Origin: Actinomycetota bacterium
GTDB taxonomy: Bacteria; Actinomycetota; Acidimicrobiia; Acidimicrobiales; Acidimicrobiaceae
Length of the DNA: 34,724 nucleotides
Assembly (NCBI GenBank): GCA_027366165.1
Contig: DAHXKX010000023.1
Location: 1-34,724 of the forward strand
Direction of reading: 5' to 3'
Shown: piece after piece, positions 16,068-25,001 of the stretch
Numbering within the stretch: the first letter of the stretch is position 1
Layout of the letters: each line of letters begins with the position of its first letter
Made by a program: the position numbers and the translations under genes
Notes under the pieces: model-generated
Database searches by the model: none
What the model was told of the DNA's origin: nothing
What the model saw: only the letters and a program-made list of their open reading frames with translations

Positions 16068-17100
16068 GAGTTAACTGCGACTATTAAATAGAACGCATCA
16101 GAACACCTACCGAAACGACGACAAAACTCAAAACGATCACCCGAATCCCGCTTTTAGGATTCGCTACGGATGTGCGTTGACAGCCGCTCGCATGATCCAC
16201 GAAATAGGGATTTCTCTTGACTTCCTCCTCTCCTTATAAGAAGGCAATCCCCAAAGAACCGTGGCGCATGCCATTTCTTCTTCCAGGGGTTGCCGCTTCA
16301 TCGGGCCGCTGTGGCTAAGCGCGTGCGGTGGCCCTCTGGGTCCTACGACCCCCCCAAAAAAAAGGAGACCGATTCCTGCGCGGCGAAAATCTTGCATGCG
16401 GCGCATATGCCTGCATTGGCGGCAGCCACAGGCTACCCAGGCGAATACCGCCTAGCTCTCCCAAATTCCGATTCATGCTACGCACCGATTGGCCCCCGAG
16501 GTAGAAGCCTTCATTGCATCCGGCCTTGCGCCATGTTGAAGGCGGAAGTGCCCTGGGTTGTTCCCCCAGTTCCGAAATCCCCGGTCCAAGTCTCTAGGCG
16601 GCCCTTCGGAACTAAAGGTGTGCTATCAGCTGGCCAGGAGCAGGTTCTTTGGGATTCGGCCAATTCTCTGGCTTGGGTGAACCATGTCATCCTATGGAAG
16701 TGGCCAGATTGTCACAGGTTTCTTTGTCCGATACCCAAGCTGTAGACAAAACGCGCTTCCGAGCAGTGCCTGAGGGAGGTCTCCTCATTTGATGAGTCTC
16801 CGTACAGCCTCTATCGAATGCTCACAATATCAGATCAACTTTAGGGTGTGAATCTGGTATTCACCCAAAGCATCTACGGCTTCGTCGTTAGCGCTGTCCT
16901 TTCACGCCATCAGGGGAGGGGTTGGTCACGCAGACCGGTCGAAGACTCATTCCACTATTTAAGAGATCACAAGCCGGAGGCCTTGACGCAGGAACTTCTA
17001 TTGACCGAGACTCCAAGTCCCAGGATCACCCAAGTTGAATCCCTGGAAACCGTTATCATTTCGTCGTAGCTTTGCAATTGAGTGGTGCAGTCAAGTCTTG
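16068..17100. other. about 1 kb without a recognisable gene
   Basis: Open frames at 16290-16745 and 16848-17069 (plus) and 16164-16406 (minus) have odd composition (Trp-, Pro- and Cys-rich), no ribosome binding sites and no family I recognise. I looked for tRNA, tmRNA, RNase P, SRP RNA and CRISPR signatures and saw none. A bulged inverted repeat, GGGTGTGAAT and ATTCACCC, lies at about 16844-16866. The stretch may hold decayed coding DNA or an unannotated RNA. Confidence 0.4.
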
Positions 17101-17102
17101 GT

Positions 17103-17122
17103 CTATTTTAGTGATAAAATAG
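17103..17122 (+). promoter_or_regulatory. palindromic operator upstream of the MarR gene
   Basis: CTATTTTA-GTGA-TAAAATAG is a perfect 8-bp inverted repeat with a 4-base centre. It lies just upstream of a TATAAA (17130-17135) that could be the -10 element, so it covers the expected -35 position. MarR dimers bind such palindromes, so it is probably the autoregulatory operator of the marR-MMPL unit. Confidence 0.6.
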
Positions 17123-17163
17123 TCTAGGATATAAAATTATTTCGAAGTAGACGGGCTGTATCT

Positions 17164-17679
17164 ATGCCACAGGCGAATGATCAATACAATGCGGAGATCT
17201 CTGAGCACTCACAGAAGGTGCTGATGAGTCTATTTACGATATTCCGCCATCTGCGCCCTACCGGAATGAAAAATTTCTGGTTGCATGGCGAACCTCCAGC
17301 CCCACGTCACATTATGGCTCTCTTCCATCTAGCTACCACTGGTCCAATGTCAGTCAGCGAACTTGCAGCGAATCTGGGGGTCACACTTACCACGGCAAGT
17401 CTTTCGGTGACCCAGATGGCGGCCTCTGACCTTGTAATCAGAGAGGAAGACCCAACAGACCACCGGAGAACAATTGTCTCTATTTCGCCAAGAGTCGAAC
17501 CACTTGTAAGAGAGGTGTTCACCACCAAGGTTCACGCCCTCGAAAAGGGCCTTGCGGCGCTGGGGCCGGAGAAGTCTGAGACATTCATGCGAGACCTGGA
17601 AGTTCTCCTTAAAGCGATCGAATCCCACAATGACAACGACTCAGAAGAAGCGCCAAATTCAATGAAACTTGACGAATAG
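17164..17679 (+). CDS. MarR-family transcriptional regulator
   Basis: A 171-residue winged-helix regulator. Residues about 60-85 form the helix-turn-helix (SVSELAANLGVTLTTASLSV). The wing follows with EEDPTDHRRTIVSISPR, the DxRxxxVxLT-type motif of MarR proteins. N- and C-terminal helices would form the dimer. A perfect palindrome in its promoter suggests autoregulation. The exporter gene follows after 81 bases on the same strand, the common MarR-plus-efflux arrangement in which a ligand relieves repression of the pump. The ligand is unknown. Confidence 0.9.
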   Translation: MPQANDQYNAEISEHSQKVLMSLFTIFRHLRPTGMKNFWLHGEPPAPRHIMALFHLATTGPMSVSELAANLGVTLTTASLSVTQMAASDLVIREEDPTDHRRTIVSISPRVEPLVREVFTTKVHALEKGLAALGPEKSETFMRDLEVLLKAIESHNDNDSEEAPNSMKLDE

Positions 17680-17760
17680 ATCATCTAAACGAATCGGCAA
17701 AAGCCTCCAAGTTCATCCATCGCATCCGTACCCCCTCCACGATTACCAGAGGTTGACAAA

Positions 17761-20079
17761 GTGAACAGACTATTCACAAAAGTGGGACGCTACTCCGTCC
17801 AGTTCAGATGGCTTGTGGTAATCGTATGGATCATTGGATCCTTCGCTGCCCTTAGGTTCCTTCCCTCCATTTCTAGCGTTGTAAAGAATAACAACCAGGC
17901 TTTTTTGCCAACCAACTCGCCGAGCATAAAAGCAGCCGATCTTGCCAAGCCACTGCAAAATTACAACTACTCCCTGATAATCATGGTCGGCGCCAACGCC
18001 TCTGGGACCCTGACTAAAACAGATCTCAGCACCTTTGCCGCCATCAACCAGAAGATTGCCCAAGTGCCTACGGTACTGAGCGCGAAGGTAGCCGGAATCT
18101 CGCCGGACAACAAGGCTATTCAAACTGAGATTGTCTCGAGCACCTCGGCATTTGATGATGCGAAAGTCACCACGGTCGTGTCGGAAATTCGTGCCGCAAT
18201 GGCGTCAGTACATGCCCCGCCAGGCTTCTCCGTCCACCTTGCCGGCCAGGTTGCAACTACCGTTGACAGCGCCTCAAAGAACGGCAGCCAGTCGACGGCC
18301 ACTCAGGACTATTCGGTACTTATAATCGTCATAATTCTGGCTCTGGTGTTCCGGGCGGTTCTTGCCCCCATCGTTACACTTCTCCCGGCCCTCATCGTGG
18401 CGGTGGTTGCAGGACCCCTTGTCGCCGAAGCCTCGCACCTGGGTTTTCAGGTTTCATTCATCACCCAGCTACTTTTGATAGTGTTGGTTCTCGGAGCAGG
18501 CACCGATTATGGGCTATTCCTGGTGTTCAGGGTTCGTGAAGAGTTGAAACGGGGCAGCGCCCCCAAAGATGCGGTTTCACGTGCGCTGTCGAAAGTCGGA
18601 GAGTCGATCACCTTCTCTGCCGCAACGGTAATAGCCGCGCTGCTATCGCTGGCAACTGCCCAATTCGGGCTTTATCGCGGGCTTGGTTACCCGCTTGCTA
18701 TCGGAATCGCCCTGATGCTGTTGGCAGGCCTTACCCTTCTTCCTGCCCTTCTGGCGATATTGGGCAAGGCGGTATTCTGGCCGAGCAACGTAAAGGCGGG
18801 CTCTTACAAGATCGGTACCTGGGGCAGGCTTGCGAGTAGCATTGTCAAGAAGCCTCTACTTACGCTCATCGTCGGAGTCATATTCTTTGGCTCCCTTGCA
18901 GCAATGTCCCTCGGGAATCATTCGTCCGGATTTGCATCAGCCACCAGTTCGCCTAAAGGAACCGACAGCTATTACGGAAACCTTATCCTCAATGATCATT
19001 TTCCAGCTTCAAACTTCAATCCAACTCAGGTGGTTTATACCTTCAAACAACCAGTTTGGACTAACCTCAGCGACCTGTACAACCTGGAAAACGCCCTGAA
19101 GCAGTCACCACAGTTCAAGACGGTATCGGGACCATTCAACACCATCGGTACACAACTCACCCCGTCCCAACTGGGTGGACTACATACGCTTCTCGGAGAC
19201 CCCAAGCTGTTGCCGACCGTTCAGACAGCCTTACCATCCGGATCGACTGCCTCAATCAGCCCCACTTTGTACAACTCTTATAGAGCAGAGTTTAGATACG
19301 TTTCAACAGACGGCAAGACGGTGCTATTTGAAACCACCCTCACTGCCGGCAACCCCTCATCCACGCAAGCCCTCAATGCGGTCCCAGGTGTGCGAACCCA
19401 GGTGGCGACCCTTGGACAGCGCTACGGCGCCGTGGCAAACGGCGTCGCCGGAGAAGCCCCGGCAAGCTACGATATTTCATCTGCATCAAACTCGGATCTA
19501 ATAAGAATCGTTCCAATTGTTGTGATCATCATCGGGTTCCTACTTGCGATAGTCTTGCGCTCCTCTGTAGCGCCGCTTTATCTCGTCATTTCGGTCGTGC
19601 TCTCATACCTGGCAGCGCTGGGCCTGGATGTCTTGGTGTTCGTGCACATCCTTGGCCACAAGGGATTATCCTTCGTTCTTCCGTTCCTGCTGTTTCTGTT
19701 CTTACTTGCATTAGGTGAGGACTATAACATTCTGGTGATGACACGAATCCGGGAAGAGGCCCACCATATGAACCTCAGGGAGGCAGTGGCTGCCGCTTTG
19801 AATGCAACCGGATCCACCGTTACATCGGCTGGCCTTGTTCTCGCAGGCACCTTCGCTGTTCTGGGATTTTCTGGTGGTGGAAGCGCGCAGGTGCAGGAGA
19901 TCGGCTTCGGCCTTGCCTTGGGGATCCTTATGGATACCTTCCTAGTCCGGACGCTTCTGGTGCCATCGACTGTGGTGCTTCTTGGAAAGTACAACTGGTG
20001 GCCTTCAAAACTCGTGCAAACGCAGGAGGCATTCACCGCTGATTCGTCTGGAGCGGACTCTGGCGTGGCACAAAACTGA
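17761..20079 (+). CDS. MMPL-family (RND superfamily) exporter
   Basis: A 772-residue membrane exporter with two RND repeats, each with an external domain and about six helices. The first repeat has an N-terminal helix (residues 15-32), then helices from about 185 with GAGTDYGLFLVFRVREELKR. The second repeats this as ALGEDYNILVMTRIREEA. These Asp-Tyr pairs are the proton-relay sites of MMPL proteins. It starts at GTG 17761 and is probably co-transcribed with the MarR gene upstream. Family members export lipids, siderophores or drugs; the substrate here is unknown. It is close in size to the shorter YdfJ-like group rather than large mycobacterial MmpL proteins. Confidence 0.93.
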   Translation: MNRLFTKVGRYSVQFRWLVVIVWIIGSFAALRFLPSISSVVKNNNQAFLPTNSPSIKAADLAKPLQNYNYSLIIMVGANASGTLTKTDLSTFAAINQKIAQVPTVLSAKVAGISPDNKAIQTEIVSSTSAFDDAKVTTVVSEIRAAMASVHAPPGFSVHLAGQVATTVDSASKNGSQSTATQDYSVLIIVIILALVFRAVLAPIVTLLPALIVAVVAGPLVAEASHLGFQVSFITQLLLIVLVLGAGTDYGLFLVFRVREELKRGSAPKDAVSRALSKVGESITFSAATVIAALLSLATAQFGLYRGLGYPLAIGIALMLLAGLTLLPALLAILGKAVFWPSNVKAGSYKIGTWGRLASSIVKKPLLTLIVGVIFFGSLAAMSLGNHSSGFASATSSPKGTDSYYGNLILNDHFPASNFNPTQVVYTFKQPVWTNLSDLYNLENALKQSPQFKTVSGPFNTIGTQLTPSQLGGLHTLLGDPKLLPTVQTALPSGSTASISPTLYNSYRAEFRYVSTDGKTVLFETTLTAGNPSSTQALNAVPGVRTQVATLGQRYGAVANGVAGEAPASYDISSASNSDLIRIVPIVVIIIGFLLAIVLRSSVAPLYLVISVVLSYLAALGLDVLVFVHILGHKGLSFVLPFLLFLFLLALGEDYNILVMTRIREEAHHMNLREAVAAALNATGSTVTSAGLVLAGTFAVLGFSGGGSAQVQEIGFGLALGILMDTFLVRTLLVPSTVVLLGKYNWWPSKLVQTQEAFTADSSGADSGVAQN

Positions 20080-20230
20080 CGCAGTTCTCCGACGTGAAAG
20101 AAAAATCGACCATGAAAGTCTGGTAGAACTCATTTGCCAACAGCGATTTCTATGTTCGTCGCCTTTACCTCTCTTGGCCAAACCCTTGACATAGGTTCCA
20201 AACCACTTTCCATTTTCCCAAACAAATGAT

Positions 20231-20254
20231 ATTGTATACAGAAATGTATGCAAT
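20231..20254. promoter_or_regulatory. inverted repeat, possible regulator operator
   Basis: ATTGTATAC (20231-20239) and GTATGCAAT (20246-20254) form a 9-bp inverted repeat with one mismatch and a 6-base spacer. The GT-AT-AC core resembles operators of FadR-type GntR regulators, one of which is encoded about 470 bases downstream. The distance to that gene's apparent promoter weakens the link. Confidence 0.35.
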
Positions 20255-20703
20255 TATCAGACCAAGCGCCTAACGCTGTAAAGGGGGTCAGCACGTCGGG
20301 CTCATTCTGCGGAGATCCTTGGAGAGTTGGCGCCACGCAGCATTCACGGCACGTACTGTGCCCCATGCTGAAAATTAACGCCCAAAGGAATCGGCGACGC
20401 ACCACCAAACCAGCCACGCCACGAAATGCGCGGGCGACATCGAGAGGTCCACGAAGCAACCGATAGGGAAAACGCAGAATGAGGATCAGGACTGGATCTG
20501 AATATGCAGTGGAACAGTGTGCGACAAATTGTGGACTGATTTTCGAGTCGAAGGTCAAAATTAAGATGCCGAACCATCCACGGACCTTCGTTATATGGTA
20601 CTTGTTATTGCCAGAAAGTGAACGGGGCAGTGATCCGCACTTAGCTTATCGACCAAAGCACAACAATAAATCTCGATCCTTCAATCGAACTCCGCGAAGG
20701 CTC

Positions 20704-20709
20704 TATAAT
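20704..20709 (+). promoter_or_regulatory. -10 element of the GntR gene, giving a near-leaderless transcript
   Basis: A perfect TATAAT lies 11 bases before the ATG at 20721. Transcription would begin around 20716, only a few bases from the start codon, and would cut through the GAGGA at 20712-20716. No strong -35 is visible (TTCAAT at 20680-20685 is the best). Leaderless mRNAs are common in Actinobacteria. Confidence 0.5.
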
Positions 20710-20720
20710 GCGAGGAACTT

Positions 20721-21434
20721 ATGTCAGACAACGTAACGATCGACCAAATGCGGGACTTGATCTTGCGCCGCGTTCTAGTACCAGGACAACCTGTACGCCA
20801 GGCGGAGATCGCGGAGATGCTCAACGTCAGCCGAAGTCCAATACGCGAAGCTCTCCAGGGCCTCGAATCGGAGGGTTTAGTAACTTACCAGCGAAACAGG
20901 GGATACGTAGTGACCCGGTTGAGCGCTGCGCACCTGCAACAAGCCTACCGAATGCGGGAAATCCTCGAAACTGAGATCCTTCACAATGTGAACTGGCCCG
21001 ACACTGATGGCATGAACCGTCTCAAGGAACTACAGTCTGAGTTGATCTCCGCAAAAGACAGCGTAAACAACCTTGTCAGACTGAATCGGGAATTCCACTT
21101 TGCAATCTTTGCACTCGCAGAAATGAGTCTGTTCGAAGAGGAAGTGGGACGGCTTTGGCGGTTGACGGAACCATATCGGGCGGTGTATCTGGTAAGTGAG
21201 GCTACCCGTGAAGACATCATCCGCGAACACGAAATGATCCTTGAATGTCTTAGTCAATGCGACCGCGAACTGCTGCTGATACTTACAGCCCAGCACAGGA
21301 AAAAATCGGAGATATACCTTACCAAGTTCCTCGAAGAAGAAGCCGTAGAGCCTCTTCGCAGCAACGCCGGAGGCAAAGGTGGCGATGCCCAACTCAGCGA
21401 AGGTGCAGTTGCGCCAGCCCTGCAGGGTTTATGA
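20721..21434 (+). CDS. GntR-family transcriptional regulator, FadR (FCD) type
   Basis: A 237-residue regulator. Residues 1-65 are the winged helix-turn-helix (AEIAEMLNVSRSPIREALQG, then GLVTYQRNRGYVVTRL). Residues 75-210 form the helical FCD ligand domain, with LNREFHFAIFALAEM and the late HEMILECLSQCD and His-containing helix (AQHRKKSEIYL) that normally bind metal and an organic acid. The HTH is slightly shorter at the N-terminus than usual. FCD regulators often respond to carboxylic acids, so it is a candidate regulator of the CoA-dependent catabolic operon downstream. No shared operator was found to prove this. Confidence 0.9.
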   Translation: MSDNVTIDQMRDLILRRVLVPGQPVRQAEIAEMLNVSRSPIREALQGLESEGLVTYQRNRGYVVTRLSAAHLQQAYRMREILETEILHNVNWPDTDGMNRLKELQSELISAKDSVNNLVRLNREFHFAIFALAEMSLFEEEVGRLWRLTEPYRAVYLVSEATREDIIREHEMILECLSQCDRELLLILTAQHRKKSEIYLTKFLEEEAVEPLRSNAGGKGGDAQLSEGAVAPALQGL

Positions 21435-21498
21435 TTCCTACCTCCAAAACGTACTCAGCCCATACCTCAACCAAGACTCAAGCCGCGAGCATCCCACA

Positions 21499-22407
21499 TC
21501 AAGATCTCTGAGCTCCTATCACCAAATAGCTCAGTGCTCCAATGACCACCGCGGTTCCAACGACTTGAGCGACAGTTACAGATTCGCCCAACAATGGATA
21601 GGCTGCAAGCATGGTGGCAACCGGAGTCAAAAGAGTCAGGATGGATATAGTCGAGAGTTCAGTATGATAGTGAGCCCAATTTACCAGGTAGTGGCCGCCG
21701 CCCGGAACCGCAGCCATGAATAACACCAGCACCCAATCGTTAACAGTGCCATTTATCCCGGATCCGGTCAGCAAGACTATCGGAGTGACCAAGACGGCCG
21801 CGATTGCCATGATGGCAACCTGATATTCAATGGTTCCAACACGCCGTCGCGCCCTCTTCGATGTAACAAAGTAGGCGCAGTAGCTGAGCAATGCAAGGAA
21901 GGCGAGAAAGTCTCCAAACAGAGAATCATGGCCAGCGGCTGGAACGCCTAAAACGACAACCACGGCTCCCGCCAACGCCACGAGAGCTCCAATGACTGCC
22001 CTGGAACTAACCTTCTCACCAAAGAGTCCCCCGACCACCGTCAGTAAAAGTGCAGGCTGCAGAGTCTCGATGACCGTAGCGGCCGTAGGAGAGGTGTACT
22101 TGATGGCGGTGAAAAACAAGATGACATTTAGCCCGAAGGAAACGCCACCGGCCATTGACAATCGAAAATCCGACCAGTTGATTCTGCGTCCCGAAACATA
22201 CAACACTATGAGCGCAACGCCGGTACCAAGCCAAAGGCGCTGCATCGAAATAGTCGGTCCAGATAAGGGGATAACCTTGACGAGCACATTTCCGAAACCC
22301 CATGCCGTCACAGCGACAGTAGTGGCCGCTGCACCTAGCCGCGAATTCTCGTTCCGATCAGTCGCTCTCGTCAAGATATCCCTTTCACCTTCATCCTCAA
22401 TGATCAT
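21499..22407 (-). CDS. EamA/DMT-superfamily transporter
   Basis: A 302-residue membrane protein with about ten helices in two EamA repeats (roughly residues 28-160 and 165-298). Typical features are AWGFGNVLVKVIPLSGPTIS in the first helix, KYTSPTAATVIETLQPALLL at the end of repeat one, and the repeat-two block ISILTLLTPVATMLAAYPLL followed by GESVTVAQVVGTAVVIGALS. Such proteins export amino acids or other metabolites. It is convergent with the GntR gene and upstream of no obvious partner. No clear Shine-Dalgarno precedes the ATG at 22407. Confidence 0.9.
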   Translation of the reverse strand: MIIEDEGERDILTRATDRNENSRLGAAATTVAVTAWGFGNVLVKVIPLSGPTISMQRLWLGTGVALIVLYVSGRRINWSDFRLSMAGGVSFGLNVILFFTAIKYTSPTAATVIETLQPALLLTVVGGLFGEKVSSRAVIGALVALAGAVVVVLGVPAAGHDSLFGDFLAFLALLSYCAYFVTSKRARRRVGTIEYQVAIMAIAAVLVTPIVLLTGSGINGTVNDWVLVLFMAAVPGGGHYLVNWAHYHTELSTISILTLLTPVATMLAAYPLLGESVTVAQVVGTAVVIGALSYLVIGAQRS

Positions 22408-22554
22408 GGTTCACGAAATCACATGAGCACGAGATGGTCAATCTACCCAATCTTCGCTTGCCCACCTTCCACCATCTCATGGAGGGCACTAGCTTCAGAA
22501 ACTACCCGACAAAGTGCCGTAAACCGTAGATTCATATCCTTTCATGGCAGTGAC

Positions 22555-22914
22555 TTATTGAAAGAACTTGCTCGGCCGACCTTTCACCGCGATCCGAATA
22601 CTCAACAGATTGCCAGCAAGGGACTCGTTCATCCTTTTACAATCGCCAATTCCCTCCCACGCGGTTGGTAAAAAGGTCCGAAGGTCTGGACCGCTAAGAC
22701 ATGGACAAGTGGGGTTGGTAACCGGCACATGGTAGGTTTCAAGCAGTTGCCCGGAGGGTGAATCTGTTCGAACTTCGCAGCCACACCCGAATGCAACCCA
22801 TAGACAGCAATCGGAATCGACGATCAGTCCATCAGGCACTGCATCTGTCATCTCTGGGATTATCAGTTGCCTAGGCTCTATCAGATCAGGCGATATCCTA
22901 TCAAAATCAAAGGC
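22555..22914 (-). pseudogene. C-terminal remnant of an SMP-30/gluconolactonase-family gene
   Basis: The frame opens after a TGA at 22915-22917 and ends with a stop at 22555, giving about 119 residues. It reads like the last third of an SMP-30/gluconolactonase/LRE beta-propeller: FDFDRISPDL, then VPDGLIVDSDCCLWVAF (with the catalytic-type Asp of PDGxxxD), LLETYHVPVTNPTCPCLSGP and the tail AGNLLSIRIAVKGRPSKFF. The first two thirds, with the other metal ligands, are absent, and the crotonase gene ends only 36 bases upstream. It is therefore a truncated relic, perhaps of a lactonase once used with the neighbouring catabolic genes. Confidence 0.6.
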
Positions 22915-22949
22915 TCACAAAGAGATTGAAGGTGTCCAGGCTCATCATC

Positions 22950-23705
22950 TCAAGCCTTGCGCTTCTCCAAAAGAGCCTTTAGACGATCACGGTGGTCTGC
23001 GGTCCTAAACGACTCCAGCTGAGCCTCCGCCTCACCCTCGAGTAGGTCTGCCAGCGTCATAGTTGGAAGGTTGTTCAAGAGCTGCTTCGATAGGCGCAGC
23101 ACGTGGCGGGGTCTTTGTGAAAGCTTTTTGGCAAATTCCAATGTCTCTGACACCAACTGGTCGGGCTCGAAAATCTTATGGACAATTCCAACCCTTTGCG
23201 CTTCCTCTGCATCGATAGGTTCGCCCATCCACAACAAGATCTTTGCATAGTTCATGCCCGTAATACGGGGAAGAAAAAAATGAGCCCCCATGTCCGGAAC
23301 AAGACCAATGTCGCCGTGGACCATGGCCAACTTCGCATCGGATGCGGCAAACGCAATGTCGCTCGCAAGAACCAGACCAAAACCGCCTCCGTATGCGAGG
23401 CCATTGACCGCAGATATGATCACCGCGTCATGATTGGCAATTGTGCGAACAAGCCTGTTCATTCGCCGCATATAATCTTCGCCGGCCTCACCCCTCGCCA
23501 TCAATTTGATATCGCCTCCGGCGCAGTAGGCACGACCCACGCCAGTCATGACCACGACGGGCGTGAGCTCGGCGTCTGTGGACTCCAAAATTTCAACTAT
23601 TTCCTCGCCCATGACCACGTCAAGGGCGTTGAGCATTCCTGGATTATTGAACTCCAGCAAAATAACATCACCATGGCGAGATACTGTGGTCAGACTTTTG
23701 GTCAC
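22950..23705 (-). CDS. crotonase-family enzyme, probably enoyl-CoA isomerase rather than hydratase
   Basis: A 251-residue crotonase-fold protein. The oxyanion-hole segments CAGGDIKLM (about 61-69) and NGLAYGGGFG (101-110) are present. The two hydratase glutamates (Glu144 and Glu164 of rat crotonase) are replaced by Gly110 and His130. Instead it has IGLVPDMG with Asp138, the arrangement seen in PaaG-type and Delta3-Delta2 isomerases. It is the last gene of the catabolic operon and follows the CoA-transferase after 33 bases. A role in shifting a double bond during beta-oxidation of an unsaturated or cyclic acyl-CoA is likely but inferred. Confidence 0.85.
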   Translation of the reverse strand: MTKSLTTVSRHGDVILLEFNNPGMLNALDVVMGEEIVEILESTDAELTPVVVMTGVGRAYCAGGDIKLMARGEAGEDYMRRMNRLVRTIANHDAVIISAVNGLAYGGGFGLVLASDIAFAASDAKLAMVHGDIGLVPDMGAHFFLPRITGMNYAKILLWMGEPIDAEEAQRVGIVHKIFEPDQLVSETLEFAKKLSQRPRHVLRLSKQLLNNLPTMTLADLLEGEAEAQLESFRTADHRDRLKALLEKRKA

Positions 23706-23738
23706 TGGGTCCCTCCTTCTTTCGGTTTATTCTACGGA

Positions 23739-25001
23739 CTAATCGAGGGACAGGGCAAGGTCACGCCGAAAATCCGGATGGGCCACTTTGATCAGAGCCT
23801 TTGCCTGTTCGGAAGGCGTCAACAATCTTAAATCAGCCGCACCGAATTCGGTGACGACAAAATCAATCTGGCCTGGCGGTAGGGTTGCGGGAACTTCATC
23901 GGAAAGTTTCGACACAATGTTGCTGGATTTCCCATCCCTTGATGTCGCGCGAAGCGCCACGATGCTCAGACCCTTACTGGCCTCTCTTGCGGCTGGAGCA
24001 AAGTCAGGAAGACCCCCTGGAGCGGAGATGATCCTACCCTTTAGCTGCTCGGCATTTGCCCTCCCAGCCAAATCTATCTGCAATGCGCTGTTGATGGCGT
24101 AAAGGTGATCCATATCACGCAAAACCCGTGGGTTGTGGGTGAACGAACATGCCCTGAACTCAACCTCATCGTTGAGGTCAAGGTACTTGTATAGTGCGGG
24201 ACTTCCCCAAGCCATAGCGGTCACCATCTTGCGAAACGGAGCTGGCTTGGTCGCATTTGTGACGTTCCCGGTATTTACCAGCTCCACCACTCCGTCGGTA
24301 AAGACGCCGGTGTGGATTCCCAGGTCGCGTGGTGCATTGGTCGCCAGCTCCTGAAGCACTGCGTCAGGAATCGAACCCACGCCCGTCTGCAGTATGGCAC
24401 CATCGGTGACCAAGTCCGCCACAGTCTGGGCGATACGGCGCTCGCCTTCGTCAATTAACGGAGAAGAGACCTCAAGCGGGCCTTCTTCGGTAACAAACCA
24501 GTAGTCAACCTGATCCTCCGTTATTTTGGTTTCACCAAAAGTACGCGGCATTGTTGGATCCACCTCGGCCACAACGAGCGGATTAGTCGCCAAAACGGCT
24601 GGCATGTAGTCGACAGACACGCCTAAAGACATCTGTCCGTTTTGGTCAGGTGGCGATAGGTGCAGGAAGATCGCGTCTGCCCGATGTCGTCCACTCGCAT
24701 AGAGACCCGGTATCTCCGAGAGCGGAAACCTAAAATATTCGATACTGTCGGCTCCAGCCACACCCCTAAGCCCACGACCCGGCACCCAGGCATGGATCTT
24801 GAGATGGTCCGGTGCCAGTGGAGCAAAGGGTACAGAGTTCATCGGAGAAAGCATGTAAACATCAAGGTCACCAATGTCAGATCCATACAACGCGAGCTGA
24901 TCGCCCAGCCAACGGGGTTCCGCCGCCGCCGAGTGCATCACGATGTTGGAACCGCCCTTTAATTTCGGCAATAGCTCCTCGAAGCTGTCAAGCTGTTTCA
25001 T
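23739..25001 (-). CDS. acetyl-CoA hydrolase/4-hydroxybutyrate CoA-transferase family protein
   Basis: A 420-residue protein of the Cat1/Cat2-type family, which moves CoA between carboxylic acids through an enzyme-bound glutamyl thioester. Family features are SPPDQNGQMSLGVSVDY (117-132), LQTGVGSIPDAVL (204-216) and the late SAPGGLPDF and GKSSNIV segments. The catalytic Glu expected in the H-[ST]-E-x-x-x-D-G region appears as Gly232 (GIHTGVFTDG), so normal CoA-transfer chemistry is doubtful. The start overlaps the upstream dehydrogenase stop (ATGA). In the pathway it might activate a substrate or recycle CoA. Confidence 0.85.
   Translation of the reverse strand: MKQLDSFEELLPKLKGGSNIVMHSAAAEPRWLGDQLALYGSDIGDLDVYMLSPMNSVPFAPLAPDHLKIHAWVPGRGLRGVAGADSIEYFRFPLSEIPGLYASGRHRADAIFLHLSPPDQNGQMSLGVSVDYMPAVLATNPLVVAEVDPTMPRTFGETKITEDQVDYWFVTEEGPLEVSSPLIDEGERRIAQTVADLVTDGAILQTGVGSIPDAVLQELATNAPRDLGIHTGVFTDGVVELVNTGNVTNATKPAPFRKMVTAMAWGSPALYKYLDLNDEVEFRACSFTHNPRVLRDMDHLYAINSALQIDLAGRANAEQLKGRIISAPGGLPDFAPAAREASKGLSIVALRATSRDGKSSNIVSKLSDEVPATLPPGQIDFVVTEFGAADLRLLTPSEQAKALIKVAHPDFRRDLALSLD

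Larger units (their letters stand above)
20080..20720. other. intergenic region between the MMPL and GntR genes
   Basis: About 640 bases. Frames at 20130-20558 and 20344-20577 (minus) are not recognisable and lack ribosome binding sites, so I do not call a gene. Supportable elements are the inverted repeat at 20231-20254 and the TATAAT at 20704-20709, listed separately. Confidence 0.45.

Noticed and set aside
16290-16745. 151-codon plus-strand frame in the 16-17 kb gap
   Set aside because: Rich in Pro, Trp and Cys, no homology and no start signal; treated as non-coding.
20130-20558. 142-codon minus-strand frame
   Set aside because: No recognisable domain, odd composition and no ribosome binding site, with competing frames over the same bases.
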